Shown here: one piece after another, positions 53,466 to 62,217 of the stretch
How the letters are laid out: each line of letters starts with the position of its first letter
How positions within the stretch are numbered: position 1 is the stretch's first letter
DNA from: Alphaproteobacteria bacterium
Lineage (GTDB): Bacteria; Pseudomonadota; Alphaproteobacteria; Sphingomonadales; Emcibacteraceae
Reading direction: 5' to 3'
Length of the DNA: 64,000 nucleotides
Assembly: GCA_030428615.1 (NCBI GenBank)
Contig: JAUIDN010000002.1
Coordinates: 310,001-374,000, forward strand
The notes under the pieces: model-generated
What the model was told of the DNA's origin: nothing
Database searches by the model: none
What the model saw: only the letters and a program-made list of their open reading frames with translations
Position numbers and translations under genes: made by a program

Positions 53466-55730
53466 GTGACCCCCATTAAGAATGCACCTCGCATTATGAT
53501 GAGGCAGCTACATGAAATTATGGCCAGCGCGGACGATGCGGAAGAACGCCTCAATCGTGTTGTGCAACTTGTTGCCAGTAATATGGTAGCGGAGGTGTGC
53601 TCTGCCTATTTTATTCGTGGTGATGACATTCTGGAACTTTTTGCGACTGAAGGGCTTAAATCAGAAGCGGTTCACCAAACGCGGCTTCATGTTGGTGAAG
53701 GACTGGTTGGTCTTGTCGCGGCAACGGGGTCTTCCCTGAACCTGAGCAATGCACAGGACCACCCTAAATTTGCCTACCGCCCGGAAACAGGGGAAGAAAT
53801 CTATAAATCAATGATGGCGGTTCCCATTCTCAGGATGGGAAAAGTTGTTGGCGTACTGGTTGTACAAAATCAGGCGAGCCGACATTATTCCGAAGAAGAG
53901 GAAGAAGCGCTTCAGACGATTGCAATGGTCCTTGCAGAACTCGTAGTCAGTGGTGACCTGATCACCGCGCACGATCAAAATGATGAAGATTCTGAACATG
54001 GGGTCATATCACGATATGAGGGGATGGTTTTTGCAGAGGGCCTCGCCGAAGGCGTGGTGGTTATGCATGAACCCAAGGTCGAAGTAACCCAGCATTTGTC
54101 CGAAGATTATGAGCGTCAGTTAAAGCGTCTTGATAAGGGGTTCAGAAATCTTCTCAGGCAAATAGATGAAATTATGTCCGCGGAGGATATTCTTCACCAT
54201 GGTGAGCACCGTGAGATACTCGATGTCTATAAACTTTTTGCTCAGGATAAAGGCTGGCGGTTAAAAATAGAAACGGCGATTGAAAGCGGCCTTACTGCAG
54301 AAGCTGCCGTGGAAAAAATCCAGATCGAAAACCGTTCTAAAATGATGAAGACAGAAGACCCTTATTTGCGGGAGCGGCTCAGCGATCTTGATGATCTGGC
54401 AAACCGGCTTATCCGTCATCTTATGGGCAAGGTCGGTACAGCGGCGACGAAAACACTGCCGGAAAATGCCGTTGTTGTGTCAAATAATATGGGGCCAGCC
54501 GAGCTTCTTGAATATGACAGGGATAAATTAAAGGCGGTTGTGTTGCAGGAAGGGTCGCCGACGTCGCACGTTGCTATTGTTGCACGCGCACTCGGCATAC
54601 CAATGATTGGCCAGCTAAAGGGAAACCTTCTCGAAGTGGATGAAGGCGTGTCGATCATTGTACAGGGGCTTGAAGGAGAAATCTTTATTGATCCGCCCCC
54701 GGAAATTATTGAAACATATCGTGATACAATTTCGGCGCGGGCCAAGCTTCTCGCGCGATATGACAATATGCGGGACAAACCTGTCGTTACCAAAGATGGT
54801 GTTGAAATTGAGTTGGTCGTCAATGGTGGTCTTGAGATGGATATTGAAGGAATGCACCGCACGGGTGCGAAGGGTGTTGGCCTATTCCGTACCGAATTTC
54901 AATTCATGATCAGCAAGACATTGCCGAGAATTCATCCACAGGCGGAATTTTATAAGTCTATAATTGATGCGGCAGATGGCAAGCCGGTAACCTTCAGAAC
55001 ACTGGATATTGGTGGAGACAAGGAAGTTTCATTTCTCAAACGAGATAATGAGGAAAACCCCGCATTGGGATGGCGGGCCATCAGGATTGCGCTGGACCGG
55101 CCCGCGCTTCTTCGTTATCAGCTGCGTGCTCTGATCACGGCGGCGGCGGGAACGACATTAAACGTTATGTTTCCCATGATCACGAATGTCAGTGAATTCA
55201 AGCTGGCCAGATCAATATTGGACAAAGAACTTGAACGTCATAAAAAAAATAATAGACCCCTGCCCAAGGATATCAAAGTGGGGACTATGCTGGAAGTGCC
55301 GAGCTTGGTCTGGCAATTGGATGATTTGCTGCCGCTTGTTGATTTTATCTCGATCGGCAGTAATGACCTGATGCAGTTCTTTTATGCCAGTGATCGGGAA
55401 AACCCCAAACTGAGTAATCGGTATGATATTCTGTCACCGCCGTCACTTAATATGCTTCGTTTCATTGTTGATAAATGTGCCGCCGCAAATGTGCCATTGA
55501 CCCTATGTGGTGAAATTGGTGGACGAACCATTGGCGCGCTGGCGTTAATCGCGATCGGCTTTCGCAGGTTATCAATTGCGCCGTCGGCTGTTGGCCCCGT
55601 AAAAATGATGATCAGGAGCTTAAATTTATCGGAACTTGTCCCTTATGTTGATCAGCTTCTGAGTCGTTCTGACCATAGCATAAGGTCTGACTTAAAGGCT
55701 TTCGCACATGACCACGGCGTCAAAATATAG
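53466..55730 (+). CDS. ptsP: Nitrogen-PTS phosphoenolpyruvate--protein phosphotransferase (EI-Ntr)
   Basis: First enzyme of the regulatory nitrogen PTS, which phosphorylates NPr from PEP. The N-terminal GAF domain covers about residues 20-165 (LHVGEGLVGLVAATGSSLNL). The HPr-binding and phosphohistidine domain has GSPTSHVAIVARALGIP with the active His at about residue 368. The PEP-binding barrel has GLFRTEFQFM and the catalytic LTLCGEIGGR. Length is 754 residues. The start is GTG, preceded by AGGAGGATATT-like sequence. Confidence 0.96.
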   Translation: MTPIKNAPRIMMRQLHEIMASADDAEERLNRVVQLVASNMVAEVCSAYFIRGDDILELFATEGLKSEAVHQTRLHVGEGLVGLVAATGSSLNLSNAQDHPKFAYRPETGEEIYKSMMAVPILRMGKVVGVLVVQNQASRHYSEEEEEALQTIAMVLAELVVSGDLITAHDQNDEDSEHGVISRYEGMVFAEGLAEGVVVMHEPKVEVTQHLSEDYERQLKRLDKGFRNLLRQIDEIMSAEDILHHGEHREILDVYKLFAQDKGWRLKIETAIESGLTAEAAVEKIQIENRSKMMKTEDPYLRERLSDLDDLANRLIRHLMGKVGTAATKTLPENAVVVSNNMGPAELLEYDRDKLKAVVLQEGSPTSHVAIVARALGIPMIGQLKGNLLEVDEGVSIIVQGLEGEIFIDPPPEIIETYRDTISARAKLLARYDNMRDKPVVTKDGVEIELVVNGGLEMDIEGMHRTGAKGVGLFRTEFQFMISKTLPRIHPQAEFYKSIIDAADGKPVTFRTLDIGGDKEVSFLKRDNEENPALGWRAIRIALDRPALLRYQLRALITAAAGTTLNVMFPMITNVSEFKLARSILDKELERHKKNNRPLPKDIKVGTMLEVPSLVWQLDDLLPLVDFISIGSNDLMQFFYASDRENPKLSNRYDILSPPSLNMLRFIVDKCAAANVPLTLCGEIGGRTIGALALIAIGFRRLSIAPSAVGPVKMMIRSLNLSELVPYVDQLLSRSDHSIRSDLKAFAHDHGVKI

Positions 55731-55869
55731 CGATTCAAGCCGAAAACCCCCATATTTACCGCAAGTTGCGCTTTTTTGTTGACTCTTTGCATTAATATAA
55801 TGTTGACTTCCAAGACCTAGGGGAAATTGTTAATTTTGTTCGTTTAACAGGTTGAAAATAAAAAGTTAG

Positions 55870-55883
55870 TTTCGTTTACGAAA
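55870..55883. promoter_or_regulatory. 6-2-6 palindrome upstream of rodZ-like gene
   Basis: TTTCGT-TT-ACGAAA is a perfect dyad directly next to a TATAAT at 55885-55890, in the 280-bp ptsP-rodZ gap. It is placed like an operator overlapping a promoter. Confidence 0.4.
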
Positions 55884-55927
55884 TTATAATCTTATTGGGC
55901 AATAATGATGGCTTAACAGGAAAATTG

Positions 55928-55935
55928 TTAACCAT
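55928..55935 (+). promoter_or_regulatory. CtrA-like TTAACCAT element
   Basis: TTAACCAT matches the eight-base CtrA recognition sequence described for alphaproteobacteria. Three other TTAAC copies lie at 55844, 55913 and 55941. None shows the full TTAA-N7-TTAAC spacing, so binding is only a possibility. Confidence 0.35.
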
Positions 55936-56010
55936 ATTTTTTAACGATAACTGATTATTTGATAAATGAAAAAACGGGCAAACGTCTGCAAATAAAAATA
56001 ATTTATAAAT

Positions 56011-56826
56011 GTGGATGTCAAAAAGCTGGGAATTATTAAAGTGAACTCGATTAGTACAGATATTAAATCTAATGCGACCGAAGTAAGTGTCGGAAAGATG
56101 TTAAAGCAGGCGCGACAAGCGCATAAAGTAAGAGACCTGAATATTATCGCCGAAGAACTGTGTATCAAGCCATATTTACTTGAAGCGCTTGAGCAGGGTG
56201 ATTTCGCGTCTTTTCCCTCTTCCTGTTATGCAACAGGTTTTCTGAAGAATTACGCGTCATACCTGGGAATGGATACCAAAGAAGTGGTGTCCAGATATGA
56301 GATGGAATATGCGGGATCAAAGGAATGTGTGGTTCTCGCATTTCCGGAAGCGGAAAACTATAATAAATTACCGCTGAAAAGTATGGCGGGCGTCGCAACA
56401 TTATGCGTTGTTATTCTGGCGGGTGTTTGGACCGGTTTCCATAATTTTAAGGCGGAAGAAGCCGGTGATGTGGCGCCATCAACAAATAATCGCTCCATGG
56501 AAACAAACATAAATGCACCTGCCCCTCCTGAAGCGCAGGAAGCGGTGGCCATTTCTTCGGACGAAGTCCGGCTCAAAGCGACACAGGATGTCTGGGTGCG
56601 CCTTTCTGATCAGGAAGGCTCCATCCGGGTTGAGAAAATCCTTGCAAAGGGTGAGGATCTGATTGCGCCGGCTGATGAAGGCTTAAGTCTGATGACAAAT
56701 AATGCAGCGGGATTGTCCGTTTATGTTGATGGTACGTCGTCTGTTGCTCTTGGCCGCGAAGGTGAAATCATCGAAAGTATAAAATTAGAGCAGGAAGAAC
56801 TGCTTGAGCTTTCGATGCTTCATTAA
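56011..56826 (+). CDS. RodZ-like protein (HTH plus DUF4115 domain)
   Basis: A 271-residue membrane protein with the RodZ layout. The N-terminal HTH of the RodZ/Xre type (VGKMLKQARQAHKVRDLNII; PYLLEALEQGDFASFP; GFLKNYASYLGMD) is cytosolic. One transmembrane segment follows at about residues 125-143 (GVATLCVVILAGVWTGF). The C-terminal DUF4115 domain is periplasmic (VWVRLSDQEGSIRVEKILAK). RodZ links MreB to the envelope in cell shape. The start is GTG; 56041 is another GTG with slightly better spacing to a GGGA. It is followed by ispG, as is typical. Confidence 0.85.
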   Translation: MDVKKLGIIKVNSISTDIKSNATEVSVGKMLKQARQAHKVRDLNIIAEELCIKPYLLEALEQGDFASFPSSCYATGFLKNYASYLGMDTKEVVSRYEMEYAGSKECVVLAFPEAENYNKLPLKSMAGVATLCVVILAGVWTGFHNFKAEEAGDVAPSTNNRSMETNINAPAPPEAQEAVAISSDEVRLKATQDVWVRLSDQEGSIRVEKILAKGEDLIAPADEGLSLMTNNAAGLSVYVDGTSSVALGREGEIIESIKLEQEELLELSMLH

Positions 56827-56926
56827 TAATTTTCACGTTTTCATAAAAACTGTTCCAAAATGCAGCCCTCCTTGGTATTAAGGGGGGAAATTAATCTACT
56901 CTGTGTTTTGATGTCTGGATTTTAAA

Positions 56927-58045
56927 ATGAGTCTCCGACCTTACCGCGATATTATTCGCCGCGATTGCCGACAGATAATGGTGGGCGATATCCCTGTTGG
57001 TGGTGATGCTCCGATCACGGTGCAGTCTATGACCAATACGTTGACGACAGATGTCAAGGCAACTATTGAACAGATACATGCCCTTGAAAATGCGGGCGCA
57101 GACATTGTCCGTGTTTCCTGCCCTGATGAAGGGTCCACGAAAGCGCTGAGAGAAATTATTGACAATGTGTCCGTGCCGATTGTGGCCGATATCCATTTTC
57201 ATTACAAACGCGGGATTGAAGCCGCTCAGGCGGGCGCGGCATGCCTGCGGATAAATCCCGGCAATATAGGAAGTGCAGAACGCGTCAGGGAAGTGGTACA
57301 GGCGGCTAAAGACCACAATTGTTCCATGAGGATCGGTGTGAATGCGGGATCGCTTGAAAAACACCTTCTTGAAAAATATGGCGAGCCCTGCCCCGACGCG
57401 ATGGTGGAAAGTGCGTTGGAACATGCCAGAATTTTGGAAGATAACGATTTCTTTGAATTTAAAATAAGTGTCAAAGCATCGGACGTGTTTTTGGCTGTTG
57501 CAGCTTATCAGGGACTGGCGGATGCCTGTGATTATCCATTGCATATTGGTGTGACGGAAGCAGGCGGTCTGCGTGCGGGCACGGTGAAATCCTCCATTGG
57601 GATGGGCATGCTTCTCTGGTCGGGGATTGGTGATACAATCAGGGTATCGCTTTCCGCCGACCCGGTTGAAGAAATTAAAGTGGGTTTTGATATGTTGAAA
57701 AGTCTTGACCTGCGCCACCGCGGCGTCAGGATTGTTTCCTGTCCTTCCTGTGCGCGTCAGGCCTACCCGGTGATTAAAACAGTGGAGACGCTTGAAAAAA
57801 GGCTTGAGCATATTTCAACACCACTTAGCCTTAGTATTATCGGCTGTGTGGTAAACGGGCCCGGCGAAGCGAAAGAAACGGATATTGGCCTTACGGGCGG
57901 CGGGAACGGCAACCATATGGTATATTTGAATGGTATAACCGATCATAAGATTGACGATGACGGAATTGTTGACCATATTGTGGAGCTTGTTGAGGCAAAA
58001 GCGGCCGAACTTGAAGCAAATAAACAAAATCAAAAAGCATCATAG
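56927..58045 (+). CDS. ispG: 4-hydroxy-3-methylbut-2-enyl-diphosphate synthase
   Basis: [4Fe-4S] enzyme of the MEP isoprenoid pathway. The N-terminal [20 protein letters not shown] and [13 protein letters not shown] fit the barrel domain. The cluster ligands are Cys in SCPSCARQ and [18 protein letters not shown], with the conserved Glu. Length is 372 residues. It relies on the suf machinery of this region for its cluster, by inference. Confidence 0.97.
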   Translation: MSLRPYRDIIRRDCRQIMVGDIPVGGDAPITVQSMTNTLTTDVKATIEQIHALENAGADIVRVSCPDEGSTKALREIIDNVSVPIVADIHFHYKRGIEAAQAGAACLRINPGNIGSAERVREVVQAAKDHNCSMRIGVNAGSLEKHLLEKYGEPCPDAMVESALEHARILEDNDFFEFKISVKASDVFLAVAAYQGLADACDYPLHIGVTEAGGLRAGTVKSSIGMGMLLWSGIGDTIRVSLSADPVEEIKVGFDMLKSLDLRHRGVRIVSCPSCARQAYPVIKTVETLEKRLEHISTPLSLSIIGCVVNGPGEAKETDIGLTGGGNGNHMVYLNGITDHKIDDDGIVDHIVELVEAKAAELEANKQNQKAS

Positions 58046-58065
58046 CGAAATTTGGGAGAGATAGA

Positions 58066-59319
58066 GTGGCGCGGCTCCAACCGGTACGTGGAACGCACGA
58101 TATTTTAGGCGATAAAGCTATTCGTTTTCGTACAATTTACGAAATATTCAAACAGGTGGCAGAAAGATACTGCCATGAGGAAATAGACACGCCGATTTTC
58201 GAGTTTACAGAAACCTTTAAAAGAACGCTTGGTGATACGTCAGATGTCGTGACCAAAGAAATGTATACCTTTGAAGATCGCGGTGGTGAGCAGGTTACAC
58301 TGCGCCCGGAATATACAGCCGGTATCGCCCGTGCATTTATGTCAAATGGATTGCAGCAGTCAAGCCCCTGTAAATTTTACAGCTACGGCCCAATTTTTCG
58401 TTATGAAAGACCGCAAAAAGGCAGAATGCGCCAATTTCACCAAATGGATGTTGAAATAATTGGGGTGCCCGAACCGCAAGCTGATATTGAGGTATTGGCA
58501 CTCGCATCCGATCTGCTAAACGCGCTTGGGATCGGGGCGCACATAACGCTTGAGCTTAATAGTCTGGGGGATCCGGAAAGCCGCGTTGCTTACCGAGACG
58601 CACTTGTTAACTATTTTGCGGGCCATAAATCGAAGCTCAGTGAAGACAGTCTGAAGCGGCTTGAAAAAAACCCCTTGCGTATCCTGGATAGTAAAGACGA
58701 AGGGGACCGCCTTCTTGTCGAAAATGCACCACGTATCGGCGATTATTATAATGATAGTACAAAAAAGTTCTTTGCTGATGTCATTGGCGGTATTGAAGAT
58801 ATTGGGATTAAATATAAAATTAACGACCGACTTGTGAGGGGGCTGGATTATTACTGTCATACCGCGTTTGAGTTTACGACCGACCAGCTTGGTGCGCAGG
58901 GTACGGTTCTTGCCGGTGGTCGTTATGACGGTCTTATGGAAATGATGGGGGGGCCGCAAACTGCGGGCATCGGATGGGCAGCGGGCATGGAACGGCTCGC
59001 GGAGCTGATCTCGGAAGATATTTTAAAAAATCCGCAGCGGCCCGTTGTGATTACACCTGTAGGAGAAGCGGCGCAGGCTCCGGCAATGAAAATGGCCCAT
59101 GACTTGCGGGCGGACGGCATTATTGTCGACATGGCATATCGCGGTAATGTTGGCAAACGTATGAAGCGGGCGAACAAACAAAATGCGGTTTACGCCGTTC
59201 TTCTTGGTGATGAAGAACTCTCCCGCGGTGTGGCTATGGTTAAAAATCTGGATCAGGGGACACAGAAAGAAATCGAACTGGCTGAATTAAGCGCTTATCT
59301 TAAGGGGACAAATCAATGA
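58066..59319 (+). CDS. hisS: Histidyl-tRNA synthetase
   Basis: Class II synthetase, 417 residues. [11 protein letters not shown] is the N-terminal signature, motif 2 is [20 protein letters not shown], the histidine-specific loop is [13 protein letters not shown], and motif 3 is [11 protein letters not shown]. The start is GTG at 58066, preceded by a GGGAGAG Shine-Dalgarno. Its stop overlaps the prfA start (ATGA). Confidence 0.97.
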   Translation: MARLQPVRGTHDILGDKAIRFRTIYEIFKQVAERYCHEEIDTPIFEFTETFKRTLGDTSDVVTKEMYTFEDRGGEQVTLRPEYTAGIARAFMSNGLQQSSPCKFYSYGPIFRYERPQKGRMRQFHQMDVEIIGVPEPQADIEVLALASDLLNALGIGAHITLELNSLGDPESRVAYRDALVNYFAGHKSKLSEDSLKRLEKNPLRILDSKDEGDRLLVENAPRIGDYYNDSTKKFFADVIGGIEDIGIKYKINDRLVRGLDYYCHTAFEFTTDQLGAQGTVLAGGRYDGLMEMMGGPQTAGIGWAAGMERLAELISEDILKNPQRPVVITPVGEAAQAPAMKMAHDLRADGIIVDMAYRGNVGKRMKRANKQNAVYAVLLGDEELSRGVAMVKNLDQGTQKEIELAELSAYLKGTNQ

Positions 59320-60395
59320 TTCCGCGCGAAAGGTTAGAGCAGTTCATCACACGCCATCAGGAACTTGAACATTTAATGTCAGGTGGGGAAGATTTATCGT
59401 CCGATGATTTTGTAAAAATTTCACGTGAATATAGTGATCTTACCCCGGTTGTGGGAAAAGCCAAAGAATATATGGATGCCATATCCGAAATGCAGGACCT
59501 TGATGAAATGATTGCTTCAGGCGATACGGATGCCGAAATGAAAGAGCTTGCAGAATCTGAACTGCTGGCTCTTAAGGAAAAAATTCCGGAAATGGAGCAT
59601 CAGGTTCAGTTGATGTTGCTGCCCAAGGATGTTGATGACGAAAAAAATGCGATGCTTGAAATTCGTGCGGGCACGGGTGGCGACGAAGCAGCGTTATTTG
59701 TCGGAGACCTTTACCGAATGTACCAGAAATATGCCGCCACACAGGGATGGCGGTTCGAAACAGTGAGTTCCTCAACAAGTGATGCGGGTGGATTTAAAGA
59801 AGTCATAATTTCGGTAAGTGGACCCGGTGCATTCGCCAAGCTTAAATACGAAGCAGGCGGTCATCGTGTGCAGAGGGTGCCCGAGACGGAAACGCAAGGC
59901 CGCATCCATACATCGGCGGCAACAGTTGCGGTTATGCCGGAAGTTGAAGAAATTGATATAAAACTTGATGAAAAAGACCTTCGGATAGATATCTTCCGCG
60001 CCAGCGGTCCCGGCGGACAATCTGTGAATACAACGGACAGTGCTGTGCGCATTGTTCATATCCCGACAGGTATAACTGTGCAGCAGCAGGATGAAAAATC
60101 CCAACATAAAAATAAAGCAAAGGCAATGAAGGTTCTTATGTCTCGTGTGTACGCCGCTGAAAAAGAAGCCCGCGACGCCGAGCGATCAGCAGACCGCAAA
60201 GATCAAATCGGATCGGGGGATCGCTCCGCACGTATCAGAACCTATAATTTCCCGCAGGGGCGTATGACCGACCACCGGATTAATTTAACGCTCTATAAGC
60301 TTGATCAGATACTTGCAGGGGAAGGGCTGGAAGAAGTGATTACCGCCCTGATTACCGAAGACCAGGCCGCGAAGTTGGCGGCCATGGAAGATTAA
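59316..60395 (+). CDS. prfA: Peptide chain release factor 1
   Basis: Recognises UAA and UAG. The catalytic GGQ loop ([12 protein letters not shown]) lies at about residues 230-241. [14 protein letters not shown] begins the core domain and [19 protein letters not shown] follows; the latter includes the region with the codon-recognition tripeptide equivalent. Length is 359 residues. It is coupled to hisS and immediately followed by prmC, whose product methylates the GGQ glutamine. Confidence 0.97.
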   Translation: MIPRERLEQFITRHQELEHLMSGGEDLSSDDFVKISREYSDLTPVVGKAKEYMDAISEMQDLDEMIASGDTDAEMKELAESELLALKEKIPEMEHQVQLMLLPKDVDDEKNAMLEIRAGTGGDEAALFVGDLYRMYQKYAATQGWRFETVSSSTSDAGGFKEVIISVSGPGAFAKLKYEAGGHRVQRVPETETQGRIHTSAATVAVMPEVEEIDIKLDEKDLRIDIFRASGPGGQSVNTTDSAVRIVHIPTGITVQQQDEKSQHKNKAKAMKVLMSRVYAAEKEARDAERSADRKDQIGSGDRSARIRTYNFPQGRMTDHRINLTLYKLDQILAGEGLEEVITALITEDQAAKLAAMED

Positions 60396-61247
60396 GTGAG
60401 AACGCTTCAAACAATAAAAGAAGAAGTAGAGGAGAGGCTGAAAAAAGCAGCGGTAACGGAAGCGAAGCTGGATGCGCGCCTTCTTATGATGCAGGCTCTT
60501 GATATTTCTCCGGTGGACTATGCCCTGGAAAAAGATAAAGTCATAAGTGATGATCAGACGCTGGCGCTCATGCATATGGTCGAACAGCGATGCGCCAGGG
60601 TGCCGATCTCACAGATATTCGGGAAAAAAGAATTCTGGAGTCTTACGTTTAAAGTGACTTCAGATGTATTAACTCCCCGCCCGGATAGCGAAACTCTGAT
60701 AGAGGCCGCGTTAAAAAATATCAGTAATGAGCAAAGCGCTATAAAAATTCTTGACCTGGGGACGGGTTCGGGGTGTTTGTTGCTTACATTGCTTAATGAG
60801 CTTCCCAATGCGATCGGTGTGGGCATAGATATATCGCCGGATGCCTTAAAGGTCGCTGAAACAAATGCTGAAAATTTAAATCTTGCAGACAGAGCCGAAC
60901 TTAGGCAGGGAAACTGGACATCAAGTTTGAGTTTAAATGATAGGTTTGATATTATCATATCAAACCCCCCCTATATAGGAACGCGGGAGATAGAAGATCT
61001 TTCCCCGGAAGTGAAAGATCATGAACCGGGTATCGCGTTATTTGCAGGGGAGGACGGCCTTAATGATTACAGGAAGATTTCAGCAACAATTGGCCCGTTT
61101 TTAAAGACAGGAGGGAAAATCATTGTTGAAATTGGTTATAAACAAGCGGAAGATGTTAAGGAAATATTCACTTCTGCCGGGTTTAATAATAGTTCACTTT
61201 ATCAGGATCTGGGACACCGGGACAGGTGTTTGATATTTGAAAAATAA
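60396..61247 (+). CDS. prmC: Release factor glutamine methyltransferase PrmC
   Basis: N5-methylates the GGQ glutamine of RF1 and RF2. The SAM motif is ILDLGTGSGCLLLTLL and the catalytic glutamine-methyltransferase motif is IISNPPYIGTREI. VTSDVLTPRPDSETLIE also matches. Length is 283 residues. It starts with GTG right after the prfA stop codon. A terminator lies 20 bases downstream. Confidence 0.96.
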   Translation: MRTLQTIKEEVEERLKKAAVTEAKLDARLLMMQALDISPVDYALEKDKVISDDQTLALMHMVEQRCARVPISQIFGKKEFWSLTFKVTSDVLTPRPDSETLIEAALKNISNEQSAIKILDLGTGSGCLLLTLLNELPNAIGVGIDISPDALKVAETNAENLNLADRAELRQGNWTSSLSLNDRFDIIISNPPYIGTREIEDLSPEVKDHEPGIALFAGEDGLNDYRKISATIGPFLKTGGKIIVEIGYKQAEDVKEIFTSAGFNNSSLYQDLGHRDRCLIFEK

Positions 61248-61266
61248 TAATATAGAGAGAAAAAAT

Positions 61267-61286
61267 AAAAAGCCTCTTGGCTTTTT
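61267..61286 (+). terminator. Intrinsic terminator after prmC
   Basis: A perfect 8-bp stem (AAAAAGCC / GGCTTTTT) with the tetraloop TCTT; the T-run is formed by the stem's 3' arm. It closes the ispG-hisS-prfA-prmC transcript. Confidence 0.75.
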
Positions 61287-61451
61287 GGAGTTTGCACGTT
61301 AAAGTCAAGGCACGCAAAAAATAGCGTGGGTGCTGAAAGATAAAATCAGCGATATAACTCCGAAATTCTTAAATTTAACCGTGCTTGAGACAGAATTGAT
61401 CTCTGAGGTCGTTTTCTCAATATAAGCCCTACTAATGTAATAAGATATTTT
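61287..61451 (+). promoter_or_regulatory. Leader of the DUF4167 gene with potential RNA structure
   Basis: This gap contains several complementary arms. GGAGTT (61287) can pair with AACTCC (61356), enclosing two small hairpins (CACGC/GCGTG and GCTGA/TCAGC). Further on, TTGAGA (61385) can pair with TCTCAA (61415). It may be promoter DNA, a structured leader, or chance. No ORF is seen. Confidence 0.3.
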
Positions 61452-62084
61452 ATGAGCTCAAATCAAAAGCCCCGGCAAAATAATAAACCGGGACGACAAA
61501 ACAATAAAATGAACCGAGGCAGAAACCAGGGGGGTCGAAATGGTCGCCGCGGATCGTCGGGTAAACAGGTTCAGCAACAGCCGCTTACAGCGACCAAGCA
61601 AGTGGACAGTAATGGTCCAGCTGGGAAAATTCGTGGAAATGTGAAACAGCTTTACGATAAATATAAGGCGTTGGCGCATGATCATCGAACCAAAGACCGC
61701 ACCTCTTCAGAAGCGTATGGGCAATATGCCCATCATTATTATACACTTTATTCCGAATTTGCGGCGGCGGAAGCCGCGAAAGAAATTGAGCGGGAACAGG
61801 AAAAAGAACGCAAGCGTCAGGAAGCAGCGGAGAACCAATCAAATATTGTTCCTATTCTGGATGGCGAGGACAGCGTTAGCGAAATTCTTCATACTGTTGA
61901 AGGAAATGATGATACGCAAATAAAGCCCGAAAAGCATAAGAAGAGTAAAAAGAGCAATCCGAAAAAGAAACGTGTTGAGAATGCGCCGGAGCTGCCCCTT
62001 GATGTAGTCGTGGACGTAGCGGATGCGGAAAAACCAAAAAGAACCAGAAAACCAAGAAAAGTAAAAGAAGACGTCGTGCAATAG
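61452..62084 (+). CDS. DUF4167 domain protein
   Basis: A 210-residue alphaproteobacterial protein. The first ~45 residues are very rich in Arg, Asn, Gly and Gln (NKMNRGRNQGGRNGRRG), resembling an RNA-binding tail. The DUF4167 core spans about residues 50-105 (VDSNGPAGKIRGNVKQLYDK; QYAHHYYTLYSEF). The C-terminal half is charged and ends in a Lys/Arg-rich segment. The function is unknown. The prmC-DUF4167-clpB order is widespread in alphaproteobacteria, as far as I recall. Confidence 0.88.
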   Translation: MSSNQKPRQNNKPGRQNNKMNRGRNQGGRNGRRGSSGKQVQQQPLTATKQVDSNGPAGKIRGNVKQLYDKYKALAHDHRTKDRTSSEAYGQYAHHYYTLYSEFAAAEAAKEIEREQEKERKRQEAAENQSNIVPILDGEDSVSEILHTVEGNDDTQIKPEKHKKSKKSNPKKKRVENAPELPLDVVVDVADAEKPKRTRKPRKVKEDVVQ

Positions 62085-62144
62085 AATCAACGGGCTTTTA
62101 ATTCACCACAATATTTCCAGTAAACAGAATTGTGCAGGCACCCC

Positions 62145-62194
62145 CTTGTGTTGCTCAAATGCAACATTATATGTTGTTTATAATTAAATTATAA
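62145..62194 (+). promoter_or_regulatory. Candidate heat-shock promoter and palindromes upstream of clpB
   Basis: CTTG (62145-62148) is followed after 16 bases by CATTAT (62165-62170), loosely resembling alphaproteobacterial RpoH promoters (CTTG, then a C/AT-rich -10). Between and after them are two dyads: TGTTGC-TCAAAT-GCAACA (62149-62166) and an 8-1-8 AT palindrome (TTATAATT A AATTATAA, 62178-62194). The -10 match is imperfect. Confidence 0.35.
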
Positions 62195-62217
62195 CATCAG
62201 TGTTTCTGGAGTTTTAA

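Noticed and set aside
55769-55790. CGCA-AGT-TGCG followed by CTTTTTT after ptsP, considered as a terminator
   Set aside because: The stem is only four to five base pairs; too weak to call with confidence.
56891-57811. 306-codon minus-strand ORF opposite ispG
   Set aside because: Antisense to a full-length, motif-complete ispG; no recognisable domain.
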